DNA of 64,000 bases from Luteipulveratus flavus (GCF_029439465.1 NZ_JAROAV010000001.1:26890-90889); one strand, 5' to 3'. Positions 1-9,306 are shown, counted from the stretch's first letter. Numbers and translations: made by a program. The notes: generated from the sequence alone by a model not told the origin.

Positions 1-2
1 TG

Positions 3-518
3 CCACTGGAGCTGCTGCGTACGGAAGTCGCGCTCGTCACCCAGGAGCACCACGTCTTCATCGGCTCGGTGCGCGACAACATCGTGCTCGCCCGCGAGGA
101 CTCCCCGGACGAGGCGGTCCGCGCAGCGCTCGCCGCGGTCGGCTCGCTGGACTGGGTGGAGCGGCTGCCGCAGGGGCTCGACACTCGCATCGGCTCGGGC
201 CAGCACGTCCTGACCCCGGCGCAGGCGCAGCAGATCGCGCTCGCCCGGCTGATCATCGCCGACCCGCACACCCTGGTCCTGGACGAGGCGACGTCCCTGA
301 TCGACCCGCGTACGGCCCGCAGCCTGGAGGGCTCGATGAACGCGCTGCTGGAGGGTCGCACCGTGGTCGCCATCGCGCACCGGCTGCACACGGCCCACGA
401 CGCCGACCGCATCGCCGTGGTGATCGACGGTCGGATCGTCGAGCTCGGCAGCCACCACGAGCTGGTCGACCGCGAGGACGGCGAGTACGCCGCGCTCTGG
501 CGGGCTTGGACCAGCTGA
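3..518 (+). CDS. ABC transporter ATP-binding protein, C-terminal part (5' end outside window)
   Basis: The reading frame is open from the window edge, so only the last 171 residues of the nucleotide-binding domain are seen. Q-loop region VTQEHHVFIGSVRDNI, Walker B TLVLDEAT and H-loop VAIAHRL are clear and are typical of the exporter type in which membrane and ATPase domains are fused; the membrane part would lie upstream. The signature motif is LTPAQAQ in place of LSGGQ, a variant that I recall in actinobacterial exporters. Substrate cannot be told. It converges on the sugar importer operon and is followed by a strong hairpin. Confidence 0.9.
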   Translation, partial: PLELLRTEVALVTQEHHVFIGSVRDNIVLAREDSPDEAVRAALAAVGSLDWVERLPQGLDTRIGSGQHVLTPAQAQQIALARLIIADPHTLVLDEATSLIDPRTARSLEGSMNALLEGRTVVAIAHRLHTAHDADRIAVVIDGRIVELGSHHELVDREDGEYAALWRAWTS

Positions 519-552
519 GCCGCCCCGGTGAGAGCCTGCGGCTCGTTCTGGT

Positions 553-586
553 GGTCGTAGCGGGAGCCATACCTCCCTTTACGACC
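553..586. terminator. Bidirectional terminator hairpin
   Basis: GGTCGTA (553-559) pairs with TACGACC (580-586) and the inner GGGAG (562-566) with CTCCC (573-577), separated by small internal loops. It lies between two convergent genes, 35 bases after one stop and 29 before the other, so it can serve both. Confidence 0.75.
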
Positions 587-614
587 CCCAACACGCCGGT
601 GGCTCCGCCTCCCC

Positions 615-1421
615 TCAGCGGATGCCGGACCGGGAGAAGCCGGCGACGAAGAAGCGCTGCAGCACCACGAAGACGATGAGCAGCGGCACGCAGGATAACA
701 GCGCCATCGCCATCAGCCCGCCGTAGTCCGCGTCGTACTGACCCTGCAGGAAGCTCAGGGCCACCGGCAGCGTGTACAGGTCGGGGTCGCGCAACGTGAT
801 GAGCGGCCAGAGGAAGTCGTTCCACTGCGTCATGAAGGCCAGTAGCGCCATCACCGCGATCAGCGGACGCGACAGCGGCAGCACGACCCGGCGGAACGCC
901 GACCAGTACGTGCAGCCGTCCATGCGGGCGGCATCGAGCAGCTCGTCCGGTACGGAGAGGAAGAACTGCCGGGCCAGGAACACCCCGAGCGCGGTCGAGG
1001 CCGACGGCAGCACCACCGCCCAGAACAACCCGATCAGTCCCATCCGGGCGACCAGCTCGAACTGCGGCACCATGATCGCCTGCACCGGCACCATCAGCGT
1101 GCTGAGCACGATCAGGAAGACGAGTCCGCGGCCGCGGAAGCGCAGCTTGGCCAGCGCGAACCCCGCCGCCAGGTTGACGCTGACGGACAGGACGGTCGTC
1201 AGGCTCGCGACGAGCAGCGTGTTGCGGAACCACTGCCACACCGGGAAGCGGTCGAACAGGCCGGTGACGTTGTCGGTCGTCCACCGGCTGGGCCACAGCC
1301 CGGCGCCGCCGTCGAGGATCAGGTCGCGCGGGGTGAAGGCGACGACCACCATCGCGACCAGCGGCAGCACGAACACGACGCACACCAGCACGCACACCAG
1401 GAAACGCAGCCAGCGAGGCAT
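615..1421 (-). CDS. Carbohydrate ABC transporter permease, MalG/UgpE type
   Basis: A 268-residue inner-membrane permease starting MPRWLRFLVC, with six predicted membrane segments. The cytoplasmic EAA loop is visible (ELLDAARMDGCTYWSAFRRV), with the conserved Gly of the family as DG. This is the second of two permeases of a carbohydrate importer. The start ATG shares one base with the stop of the upstream permease (TGATG), so translation is coupled. No ATPase gene is in the operon; in actinobacteria such importers commonly share an ATPase encoded elsewhere (MsiK type). Substrate is unknown. Confidence 0.93.
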   Translation of the reverse strand: MPRWLRFLVCVLVCVVFVLPLVAMVVVAFTPRDLILDGGAGLWPSRWTTDNVTGLFDRFPVWQWFRNTLLVASLTTVLSVSVNLAAGFALAKLRFRGRGLVFLIVLSTLMVPVQAIMVPQFELVARMGLIGLFWAVVLPSASTALGVFLARQFFLSVPDELLDAARMDGCTYWSAFRRVVLPLSRPLIAVMALLAFMTQWNDFLWPLITLRDPDLYTLPVALSFLQGQYDADYGGLMAMALLSCVPLLIVFVVLQRFFVAGFSRSGIR

Positions 1422-2356
1422 CAGACCTCCCTCCTGCGGTTGACGGCCAGCTGGACGGCGGTGACCACCAGCGTCAGCACGAACAGCACCAGCCCCACCG
1501 TCGCGCCGTACCCGAAGTTGCGCGCGGCCCCGAAGCCCTCGTCGTAGGCGTACGTCACGAGCATCGTGGTGGAGTAGCCCGGTCCGCCGTTGGTCATGAC
1601 GTAGACGATGTCGAAGACCTGGAACGACCAGATCAGGTTGATCACGACCAGGAAGAACGTGGTCGGACGCAGCCACGGGACGACGACGTGCCGCACCCGG
1701 GCGAACGGCCCCGCGCCGTCGACCTCCGCCGCCTCCAGCACCTGCTTGTCGACGTCCTGCAGCGCCGCGAGGTAGACCAGCATCCCGAACCCGATCCGCG
1801 ACCACAGCGTCATGACGACGACCGTGACCATCGCCCAGCCCCCCTCGCTCTGCCAGCGGACGGTGCCCAGGCCGAGGTCGCGCAGCACGCCGTTGACGAT
1901 CCCGACCGTCTCGTCGAAGAGCAGCAGCCCGACCAGCGAGGTCACCAAGGTGCTGACGGCGATCGGCAGGTACACGATCGTGCGGAAGAAGCCCCGGCCG
2001 GGCAGTGCGTCGTTCATGAGCAGGGCCAGGCCCAGCCCGATCCCGACGCTCAGCGGCACGGTGGCGAGGGTGAAGATGCCCGTGTTGAGCATCGCCCGCC
2101 AGAAGACGCCGTCGCCGAGCAGCCGGCCGAGGTTCTCCAGGCCGGACCAGTGGCCGGGACCGAACGAGCGTTTGGCCTGGAAGGACATGATCAGCGCCCA
2201 CACCAGCGGCACGAGCAGGAACAGCCCGATCAGCACCAGGTTCGGAGCCACCATCAGCCACCCGACCGGGACGCGGATGCGGCGGCGCTGCGGCGGTGGC
2301 GGCTCAGTGGTCTCGGTGGGTGCGGGCGCTACGAGTCGTACGTCGTCGGTGGTCAT
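1421..2356 (-). CDS. Carbohydrate ABC transporter permease, MalF/UgpA type
   Basis: A 311-residue permease with a basic, proline-rich cytoplasmic N-terminus (PPPPQRRRIRVP), about six membrane segments and the EAA loop (QVLEAAEVDGAGPFARVRHV). It is the partner of the MalG-type permease. The chosen start ATG at 2356 overlaps the stop of the binding-protein gene by four bases (ATGA); a longer reading frame exists upstream but lies inside the binding-protein gene. Product forms the heterodimeric pore of a sugar or sugar-alcohol importer. Confidence 0.92.
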   Translation of the reverse strand: MTTDDVRLVAPAPTETTEPPPPQRRRIRVPVGWLMVAPNLVLIGLFLLVPLVWALIMSFQAKRSFGPGHWSGLENLGRLLGDGVFWRAMLNTGIFTLATVPLSVGIGLGLALLMNDALPGRGFFRTIVYLPIAVSTLVTSLVGLLLFDETVGIVNGVLRDLGLGTVRWQSEGGWAMVTVVVMTLWSRIGFGMLVYLAALQDVDKQVLEAAEVDGAGPFARVRHVVVPWLRPTTFFLVVINLIWSFQVFDIVYVMTNGGPGYSTTMLVTYAYDEGFGAARNFGYGATVGLVLFVLTLVVTAVQLAVNRRREV

Positions 2357-3744
2357 GCGCGACCTCCTTCGTCGTTGAGTCCGGCGGGCTGGTCGACCGC
2401 GTCGGCGAGCGCGGACAGCGTCGCCCCGGTCGAGCGGCCGCCGAGGAAGCACTGCTCGAGCTCGTTGGCCAGCGCCAGGTTGACCTCGGCGAACGTCGCG
2501 GTCGTCACGTCGGCGACGTCGCGCTCGCCGATGGTGCGGACCTGCTGGGCGTAGACCGGCATCAGGTCGTCGGCCACGGCGAAGTCCAGCCGCTGCGCCA
2601 GCAGCGATGACCGGGTCGGCAGCAGGACCGACGCCTGGCAGAAGTCCCGCATCTGCGCCGGTGCCCCGAGGAAGGCCAGGAAGTCGGCCGCCAGCTCGGG
2701 GTTGGCAGCGCCGCGCGTCGCGACCAGCGCGTTGCCGCCCAGCTCGCCCGCGGCACGGTGGTCCTGCGGGAGGTAGGTGACGGCGTACCCGAACCGCTTG
2801 CCGATCGTCTCGCTGAACGCCGGCAGCAGGAAGTTGCCGGCGAGCACCATCGCGAGCGTGCCCGAGGTGAACTGCGCGTCCGGCAAGGTGGCGCCCTTGG
2901 TGGACGTGGAGTCGGGGACCCAGCCCCTCCGGAAGAAGGAGGAGGTGAAGTCCAGCGCCCGTCGCGCCGCAGGGGTGTCCAGGGTGGCCGCGCTCTGGTC
3001 GGCGTCGTAGAGGTGGCCGCCCGCCTGGAACAGCCAGTTCAGCCAGCGGAACGCGCCGAGCGCCTGCCAGTTGACCGCGAACGCCGACCGTCCGTCCGGT
3101 GCCTTATCCGTGAGCCGCTGCGCGACCTGGGCGAACTCCTCCCACGACCACGCGTCCTGCGGGCGGTCCGGCACGCTGGTGATGCCGGCGTCGCGCAGCA
3201 CATCCGGGCGGTAGACCACGCCGCTGGTGTCGATGTGCTGCGGCATGCCGTAGATGCGGCCGCCGTGGCTGACCGCCTCCAGGAACGCCGGCGAGATGTC
3301 CGTACGCAGGTCGCTCAGGGCGTCCCCGACGTCGAGCAGCTGGTCGGCGCTCGCGTACACGCCCATGGTCGGGTAGTCGACGCGGAACACGTCCGGGGCG
3401 GTGCCGGACGCGAGGGCGGCGTCGATGCCGACGGACGCCTCGCTGAACGGCACGGACACCAGGTCGACGGTGACGCCGCGGCGGCTCTGCTCGAACCGGC
3501 GCGCCAGCCGGTCGTAGAACGCCACCTCGACGTCGGTGCCGTACACCTGCACGCTGAGGCGGTCCCGTCGTCTGCCGGCGTTCGCCGACACCCGTTCGGT
3601 GAGGCCGGCGCAGCCGGTCAGGGTCGGCGTGGCGAGCGCGCCGAGTGCACCGGCGAGCACCGTACGGCGCGTCGGGCTGAGCGTCGGGGGAGATGCACTC
3701 GCGGCACCGGGCCGGGAGTGCGGTCGGAAGGGGTCGACGGACAT
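2353..3744 (-). CDS. Sugar ABC transporter substrate-binding lipoprotein
   Basis: A 463-residue extracytoplasmic solute-binding protein of the MalE/UgpB class. The N-terminus has a twin-arginine-like RRTVLAGALG (residues 26-35) and a lipobox ending LTGC with Cys45, so it is probably exported folded and lipid-anchored. The body shows typical features of family 1 binding proteins (FRVDYPTMGVYASADQLLDV; WSWEEFAQVAQRLT). It is the first gene of the three-gene importer operon and the ligand is unknown. The 278 bases upstream are shared with the divergent antiporter gene. Confidence 0.93.
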   Translation of the reverse strand: MSVDPFRPHSRPGAASASPPTLSPTRRTVLAGALGALATPTLTGCAGLTERVSANAGRRRDRLSVQVYGTDVEVAFYDRLARRFEQSRRGVTVDLVSVPFSEASVGIDAALASGTAPDVFRVDYPTMGVYASADQLLDVGDALSDLRTDISPAFLEAVSHGGRIYGMPQHIDTSGVVYRPDVLRDAGITSVPDRPQDAWSWEEFAQVAQRLTDKAPDGRSAFAVNWQALGAFRWLNWLFQAGGHLYDADQSAATLDTPAARRALDFTSSFFRRGWVPDSTSTKGATLPDAQFTSGTLAMVLAGNFLLPAFSETIGKRFGYAVTYLPQDHRAAGELGGNALVATRGAANPELAADFLAFLGAPAQMRDFCQASVLLPTRSSLLAQRLDFAVADDLMPVYAQQVRTIGERDVADVTTATFAEVNLALANELEQCFLGGRSTGATLSALADAVDQPAGLNDEGGRA

Positions 3745-3907
3745 CGTCTGTCCTCACCCGTACGTGCGGAGACCACCGAGGTGGCGTGCTCCGTCGTACG
3801 TCTGGGGCCGCGGGCGGAGCGGGGCTGGGTGATGTTCTTCTACCCGGCTGCGCGCGAATGACACCACGCTCGCTCGCGCCGGTCGCGGCGGCGGGCGGGG
3901 TCCACGC

Positions 3908-3945
3908 GCAGAAGGATCGTGCGCCCGGACGCACGAACCTTCTGC
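3908..3945. repeat. Long palindromic element, REP-like or operator
   Basis: GCAGAAGG (3908-3915) pairs with CCTTCTGC (3938-3945) and TCGTGCG (3917-3923) with CGCACGA (3930-3936); one A/A mismatch separates the two blocks and the loop is six bases. It sits in the 278-base gap between divergent genes, 77 bases before the antiporter start, so it terminates neither gene. It could be a dispersed palindromic repeat or a regulator site. Nothing else in this gap looks like a gene. Confidence 0.6.
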
Positions 3946-4022
3946 ATCAGACGCCGGCGCGCGGACGCGCGACGCCGGGGATCGCCTTGACCGCCTGCCT
4001 GACCCGCGGGTAGAGCACAGGG

Positions 4023-5594
4023 ATGGGCGACGTGGAGACGATCGTGGTGCTGCTGCTCGTGCTCGTCGCGGCGGCGAGTGCGCTGGCCAGGGTGCTCGGG
4101 GTGCCGTACCCGATCCTGCTGGTCATCGGCGGGAGCCTGGTGGGGTTCGTGCCCGGTGTGCCCGAGCTGCGGCTGGAGCCCGAGCTCGTGCTGTCGGTGT
4201 TCCTGCCGCCGCTGCTGTACGACGCGGCGTTCTCCACGACCGTGCGGGACCTGCGGGCCAGCGCGCGGGTCATCACGCTGAGCGCGGTCGGCCTGGTGCT
4301 GGCGACGACCGCGGTCGTGGCGGCGGTCGCGCACGCCCTGGTCGACGGCCTGCCGTGGGCGGCGGCGTTCGCCCTGGGCGCGATCGTCTCGCCGACCGAC
4401 CCGCTGGCGGCGACGCAGATCGCCCGCCGGCTCGGGCTGCCCCGCCGCACGCTGACCGTCATCGAGGGGGAGTCGCTGGTCAACGACGGGTCTTCGCTGG
4501 TCGTCTACCAGTCGGCGGTCGCCATCGTCGGCGGCGCCTCGTTCGTGTGGTGGCGTACGGGCGGGCTGTTCGTCGGCGAGGTCCTGGGCGGCGTGGCGAT
4601 CGGCCTGGCGGTGGCCGTCGTCATGAACTGGATGCTCGCGCACGCCGGCGAGGACCAGCTGCTGCGGGTCGTGCTGACGCTGACCGCCGGCTACCTCGCC
4701 TACCTGCCGGCCGAGCGGCTGCACCTGTCGGGCGTGCTGGCGGCCGTCACCTGCGGCCTGCTCATGGGCCACCGGTCGCCGACGGTCAGCACCGCGACGA
4801 GCCGGCTGCGCAACGGTGCCTTCTGGGAGACGCTGGTCTTCCTGCTCAACGCTGTGCTGTTCGTGTCGGTGGGCCTGCAGCTGCCGAGGGTGCTGGAGAG
4901 CCAGGACCGGGACGTCGGCGAGCTGGCTCGGCTCGGAGTGATCGTGGCGCTGACAACGATCGCCGTCCGCCTGCTGTGGACGCCGTTCATCACCGCGGTC
5001 ATCCGGACGCTCGACCGCCGCGAGGTGCAGCGCGCGCGCCGGGCGACCTGGCAGGCCAGGACCGTGACGTCGTGGTGCGGGTTGCGCGGCGCGGTGTCGC
5101 TGGCGGCCGCGCTGGCGCTGCCGGCCGACTTCCCCGAGCGCGACCTGCTGATCTTCCTGGCGCTCTGCGTCATCTGGGCGACGCTCGTGGGGCAGGGCCT
5201 CACCCTGCCGTGGGTCATCCGGCTGCTCGGGGTCCAGGACGACGGCGTGACCGCCCGCGAGGAGCTGCACGCGCGCAAGGCCGCCGCGGCCGCCGCCGTC
5301 GAGGAGATCGACCGGCTGGAGGAGGAGGACTGGACCCGGGAGGACACGCTGGAACGCATGCGCGGGCTGTACGAGTTCCGCCGTCGCCGGCTGCGTCAGC
5401 GGGCCGGTGTCTCCGACGACGGCGAGGAGGACGCCGAGGCTCGCTCCCTGGCGTACCAGCGGACGGTGCGCTCCATCCTCGATGCCCAGCGCCGCGAGCT
5501 CGTCCGGCTGCGCGACGAGGGCGAGATCGGCAACGACGCCCTGCACGCCGTCGAGCGCGAGCTGGACCTGGAGGAGGAACGGCTGGACAGCTGA
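4023..5594 (+). CDS. Na+/H+ antiporter, CPA1 family
   Basis: A 523-residue polytopic membrane protein. About 12 membrane segments are followed from about residue 410 by a charged cytoplasmic tail rich in Glu/Arg that is probably coiled coil (EEIDRLEEEDWTREDTLERM). The CPA1 ion-binding signatures are present: SPTDP at 123-127 and GESLVNDG near 149-156. The role is exchange of Na+ (or K+) for protons across the cytoplasmic membrane, for pH and salt homeostasis. Monocistronic by context. No classical purine-rich ribosome site is obvious before the ATG. Confidence 0.93.
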   Translation: MGDVETIVVLLLVLVAAASALARVLGVPYPILLVIGGSLVGFVPGVPELRLEPELVLSVFLPPLLYDAAFSTTVRDLRASARVITLSAVGLVLATTAVVAAVAHALVDGLPWAAAFALGAIVSPTDPLAATQIARRLGLPRRTLTVIEGESLVNDGSSLVVYQSAVAIVGGASFVWWRTGGLFVGEVLGGVAIGLAVAVVMNWMLAHAGEDQLLRVVLTLTAGYLAYLPAERLHLSGVLAAVTCGLLMGHRSPTVSTATSRLRNGAFWETLVFLLNAVLFVSVGLQLPRVLESQDRDVGELARLGVIVALTTIAVRLLWTPFITAVIRTLDRREVQRARRATWQARTVTSWCGLRGAVSLAAALALPADFPERDLLIFLALCVIWATLVGQGLTLPWVIRLLGVQDDGVTAREELHARKAAAAAAVEEIDRLEEEDWTREDTLERMRGLYEFRRRRLRQRAGVSDDGEEDAEARSLAYQRTVRSILDAQRRELVRLRDEGEIGNDALHAVERELDLEEERLDS

Positions 5595-5718
5595 CTGTCA
5601 CCCCGAGCGAGTAGCGTTCCTATGGATTCGTCCCGGTCGCCGCCGCCGGCGCCCGGCCCTCGACGCGCACCGCGTCCGACCCCCCGACCACGGTCACGTC
5701 CCCTGAGAGGCCTGCGAG

Positions 5719-7290
5719 ATGCCCGATCAGCCCGTCGGTGCCACGAGCACCGAGGCGCCGTCCGCCGAGCGGACGACCGACCCCAAGTGGTGGACCCTGG
5801 CCGCGGTGTGCCTGGGCGTGTTCATGCTGCTGCTGGACATCACCATCGTGAACGTCGCCCTCCCCGACATCCAGTCCGAGCTGTCGGCGTCCCTGTCGGA
5901 CCTGCAGTGGGTCATCGACGCGTACGCGCTGAGCCTGGCCGCCCTGCTGCTGACCGCGGGCTCGCTGTCCGACCTGTACGGCCGCCGCCGCATCTTCGTC
6001 ATCGGCACCGTGCTCTTCACCATCGGCTCGGTCGCGTGCGGTCTGGCGCAGAGCATCACGGTGCTGACGGTCTCGCGGGCGTTCCAGGGCATCGGCGGGG
6101 CCGCCATGTTCGCGACCGCGCTCGCCCTGCTGGCCAGCGCCTTCCACGGCAAGGACCGGGGTACGGCGTTCGGCGTCTTCGGCGCCACGACCGGGGTCGC
6201 GGTCGCGGTCGGCCCGGTGCTGGGCGGCGTCCTCACCAGCGGGCTGTCCTGGCGCTGGATCTTCTTCGTCAACGTGCCGCTGTGCCTGGTCGCGATCGCC
6301 GTGTCGCTGACGAAGGTCCGCGAGTCGCACGACCCGCGGGCCGGGCGGCCGGACTGGGTCGGCTTCGTCGTCTTCACCGCCGCGCTCGCGTGCCTGGTGT
6401 ACGGGCTGATCGAGGCCGGGCAGGACGGCTGGACCCAGCCCACCGTGGTCGTGTGCCTCGTCGCCGCCGCGGTGCTGCTCGCGCTGTTCGTGGTCAGCCA
6501 GATGGTCCAGCAGCACCCGATGTTCGACCTCGGGCTGCTGCGCAAACCCACCTTCACCGGCGGGTTGATCGCGGCGTTCGGCGTCTCGGCGTCGATCTTC
6601 TCGCTGCTGACGTTCCTGGTCATCTACGTGCAGAACGTCCTCGGCTACTCACCGATCGGCACCGGCATCCGGTTCCTGTTCCTGTCCGGGGCGTCGTTCG
6701 TCGCCGCCGCGGTGGCCGGCCGGCTGTCCGAGCGCGTCCCGGTCAAGTGGCTGATCGGGCCGGGCTTCCTCGTCCTGGGTGTCGGCCTCCTGCTGCTGCG
6801 GGGCATCGAGACGACCTCGTCGTGGACGCACCTGATCCCCGGCCTGCTGGTCAGCGGCATCGGCATCGGCATGATCAACCCGCCGCTGGCCTCCACCGCC
6901 GTCGGGGTGGTCAGCGTCGACCGGTCGGGCATGGCCAGCGGGGTGAACTCCACGCTGCGGCAGGTCGGCATCGCGACCGGGATCGCGGCGCTCGGCTCGA
7001 TCTTCAGCCAGCAGGTCGCGGACTCCGCCCGGTCCGGCCTGCAGGGCAAGGTGCCGCCGGGCGCGCTGGACGGGCTGACCTCGGCGCTGTCCGGCGGGCA
7101 GGTGAGCGCCGCCGCGCAGGCCGCCCGCGCCCGCGCCGGTCAGCGCGGCTACGACCTCGTCCACCAGGTCGGTACCAGCTCGGTCGTCGACGCGCTGAAC
7201 CACATCATCGCCATCTCGGTCGTCATCGCGTTCGTCACCGGCGTGCTGACGCTCTTCCTGATCCGGCAGAAGGACTTCGTCCAGCGCTGA
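5719..7290 (+). CDS. MFS drug transporter, DHA2 family (14 membrane segments)
   Basis: A 523-residue major facilitator of the EmrB/QacA type. It opens with WWTLAAVCLGVFMLLLDITIVNVALPDI, where the LD-x-TIVNVALP block is the DHA2 motif D1. Motif A is GSLSDLYGRRR and motif C lies in GATTGVAVAVGPVLGG. The C-terminal half carries the extra two segments of the 14-segment class. It exports small hydrophobic compounds by proton antiport; the substrate is unknown. A purine-rich GAGAGG precedes the ATG. The gene is not linked to a recognisable regulator. Confidence 0.93.
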   Translation: MPDQPVGATSTEAPSAERTTDPKWWTLAAVCLGVFMLLLDITIVNVALPDIQSELSASLSDLQWVIDAYALSLAALLLTAGSLSDLYGRRRIFVIGTVLFTIGSVACGLAQSITVLTVSRAFQGIGGAAMFATALALLASAFHGKDRGTAFGVFGATTGVAVAVGPVLGGVLTSGLSWRWIFFVNVPLCLVAIAVSLTKVRESHDPRAGRPDWVGFVVFTAALACLVYGLIEAGQDGWTQPTVVVCLVAAAVLLALFVVSQMVQQHPMFDLGLLRKPTFTGGLIAAFGVSASIFSLLTFLVIYVQNVLGYSPIGTGIRFLFLSGASFVAAAVAGRLSERVPVKWLIGPGFLVLGVGLLLLRGIETTSSWTHLIPGLLVSGIGIGMINPPLASTAVGVVSVDRSGMASGVNSTLRQVGIATGIAALGSIFSQQVADSARSGLQGKVPPGALDGLTSALSGGQVSAAAQAARARAGQRGYDLVHQVGTSSVVDALNHIIAISVVIAFVTGVLTLFLIRQKDFVQR

Positions 7291-7315
7291 GCGGCACCGA
7301 GTCAGGCGCTGCCGC
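7291..7315. terminator. Possible terminator between convergent genes
   Basis: GCGGCA (7291-7296) can pair with TGCCGC (7310-7315) over a 13-base loop directly after the MFS stop. The stem is short and there is no T-tract. Confidence 0.35.
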
Positions 7316-7332
7316 GCCGGCCCGACCGCCGC

Positions 7333-8439
7333 TCAGCGCTCGGCGACCTCGCCGAAGAACGCCCGGATGTCGTCGGCGAGCAGCTGCGGCTCCTCGTACG
7401 CGGCGAAGTGGCCGCCGCGCGGCATCTCGGTCCAGCGACGGACGTCGAACCACCGCTCGCCGAACGTGCGTGGCGCCGGGACGATGTCCTTCGGGAAGAT
7501 CGCGAACGCGGTGGGCACCGTGACCTTGTCCTGGCTCCGGTTGCCCATCCCGCGCATGTTCTCGAAGTAGAGACGGGCCGCCGAGCCGGCGGTCTGGGTG
7601 GCCCAGTAGACGGTCAGGTTGGTCGCCAGCCAGTCGGGGTCGAAGCGACTGAAGACGTCTCCGTCGCAGTCGCTCCACGTCTGGTACTTCTCCAAGAACC
7701 AGGCCGCCAGGCCGGCGGGGGAGTCGTTGAGCGCGTACGCGATCGTCTGCGGCTTCGTGCTCTGCTGCAGGGCGTACGAGCCCTCGCTCTGCGACCACTG
7801 CATCCCGCGCTGGAGGTAGTCCTGCTCCTCCTCGCTCAGCGTCGACGGGTCGGCCGCGAACAGGTGCCAGTACGGGACGTCGGTCAGGTGCAGCCCGATC
7901 ATCCGGTCGCCGTGCGCGGCTGCGAGGGCCTCGCCGACACCGCTGCCGAGGTCGCCACCGTGATAGCCGAACCGCTCGTGGCCGAGCTCGGTCATCAGGC
8001 CGGCGAACAGCTCGGCGATCCGCGGGCCGTCCGTGCCGGGCTCGGTCGGCCGGTCGGAGAACCCGTACCCCGGGAGGCTGGGCACGACGAGCTCGAAGTC
8101 GTCGGCCAGCAGCGGGATCAGCCGCTCGAACCGCAGGAACGAGTCCGGCCAGCCGTGCACCAGCAGCAGTGGTGTCGCGCCCGTCCGGCCCGCGCGGACG
8201 ACGTGCAGCCCGATGCCGTCGACCTCGACTCGCTGGTGGTCCAGCTGGTTCAGCTCCTCCTGCCTCGCCGCCCAGTCGAACGAGCCGGCCCAGTGGTCGA
8301 CCAGCCGCCGCAGCGCGTCCGGTGGGGTGCCGCGCTCCCAGTCGTCGCCGATCGCGTCCGGCCACCGGGTCGCCCGCAGGCGGGTGCGCAGGTCGTCGAT
8401 GACCTGCTGCGGTACGTCGATGGTGAAGTCCTGCGCCAT
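7333..8439 (-). CDS. Epoxide hydrolase, alpha/beta-hydrolase with EHN N-terminal domain
   Basis: A 368-residue soluble hydrolase. Residues 1-80 match the epoxide hydrolase N-terminal region (TIDVPQQVIDDLRTRLRATRWPD); the alpha/beta-hydrolase core follows. The oxyanion motif HGWP is at 95-98, the nucleophile is Asp163 in HGGDLGSG, and the C-terminal His lies in GGHFAAYEEP. An Asp nucleophile is the epoxide hydrolase type. It opens epoxides to diols through a covalent ester intermediate. The start at 8439 is preceded by AGGGAGG at good spacing; a longer frame has no such site. Monocistronic; the physiological substrate is unknown. The 230 bases beyond its start, up to 8669, hold no gene. Confidence 0.9.
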   Translation of the reverse strand: MAQDFTIDVPQQVIDDLRTRLRATRWPDAIGDDWERGTPPDALRRLVDHWAGSFDWAARQEELNQLDHQRVEVDGIGLHVVRAGRTGATPLLLVHGWPDSFLRFERLIPLLADDFELVVPSLPGYGFSDRPTEPGTDGPRIAELFAGLMTELGHERFGYHGGDLGSGVGEALAAAHGDRMIGLHLTDVPYWHLFAADPSTLSEEEQDYLQRGMQWSQSEGSYALQQSTKPQTIAYALNDSPAGLAAWFLEKYQTWSDCDGDVFSRFDPDWLATNLTVYWATQTAGSAARLYFENMRGMGNRSQDKVTVPTAFAIFPKDIVPAPRTFGERWFDVRRWTEMPRGGHFAAYEEPQLLADDIRAFFGEVAER

Positions 8440-8669
8440 GCTGCCTCCCTGGCTCCTGGCTGACGAGCAAGAACCTAGGCCGCACCTCCGACAGCCGGGC
8501 GGGATCGGCCGCGCCGCCGACGTCCGGTCGCCTCCGCCGCCGCGTAGCGTCATCGACCTGCCGAATCGTCAGTGCGGTCAAAGGCCCACCTCCTGCCCGT
8601 AGTCGCAGCCAGCGATCCGGCCCGACTATCCGGTTGAGCGTGGCCGTCGAGCACCTGAAGACTGGCGGC

Positions 8670-9221
8670 ATGACGACGATCAGCGCGACGGCGCTCAGCC
8701 GGGCGGTGTCGCACGCGCTGCGGCACGAACCGTGGCTGTACGAGCTGGAGCTGGACAAGCAGGGCTGGACGCCGGTGGGATCGCTGGTCGACGCGTTGCG
8801 CCACGAGCCGGACTGGAGGTCGGTGACGGCGGCGGACGTCGAGGCGATGGTGGCCACCGCTCCCAAGCAACGGCACGAGATCCGCGACGGTCGCATCCGC
8901 GCGCTGTACGGCCACTCGCTGCCCGGTCGCATCGAGCTCGTCCGGCAGGAGCCGCCGCAGGTGCTGTTCCACGGGACGGCTCCGGTTACGGTGGAAGCGA
9001 TCCGCCGCGACGGACTGCGACCGATGGCTCGGCAGTACGTGCACCTGTCGGTCGACATCGAGATGGCCCAGGCAGTGGGAGCGCGAAAAGACGCCGCGCC
9101 GGTGCTGCTGCGCGTGGCAGCCGGTGACGCTGCCGCCGCGGGCGTGCCGTTCTACCTCGGCAACGCGCGCGTCTGGCTGGCCGACGGCGTACCGGCCCGC
9201 TTCATCACGCCGTTGCCCTGA
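8670..9221 (+). CDS. kptA: RNA 2'-phosphotransferase, Tpt1/KptA family
   Basis: A 183-residue protein of normal length for the family. The N-terminal winged-helix part has SRAVSHALRHEP (Arg18-His19), then RALYGHS near 77-83, FHGT at 100-103, and RQYVHLS near 121-127, followed by the RVWLADGVPARFI strand. These carry the Arg-His-Arg-Arg set known for Tpt1. The family transfers an internal RNA 2'-phosphate to NAD+, giving ADP-ribose 1'',2''-cyclic phosphate and nicotinamide. In bacteria there is no tRNA-splicing substrate, so the physiological role is open. I chose ATG 8670 because the family begins shortly before the SRAVSHALRH block. Confidence 0.9.
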   Translation: MTTISATALSRAVSHALRHEPWLYELELDKQGWTPVGSLVDALRHEPDWRSVTAADVEAMVATAPKQRHEIRDGRIRALYGHSLPGRIELVRQEPPQVLFHGTAPVTVEAIRRDGLRPMARQYVHLSVDIEMAQAVGARKDAAPVLLRVAAGDAAAAGVPFYLGNARVWLADGVPARFITPLP

Positions 9222-9306
9222 GGTCCGGCACCGCCGTCCGGGTTTGCGTGACACGGCATCGGGAAGGGTGGGGAGCACTGCCCCGACGAACATGGAGGTT
9301 CCCGCC

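Noticed and set aside
3840..5546. 568-codon minus-strand frame opposite the antiporter
   Set aside because: Antisense artefact of high GC; composition rich in Gln/Arg/His and no domain pattern.
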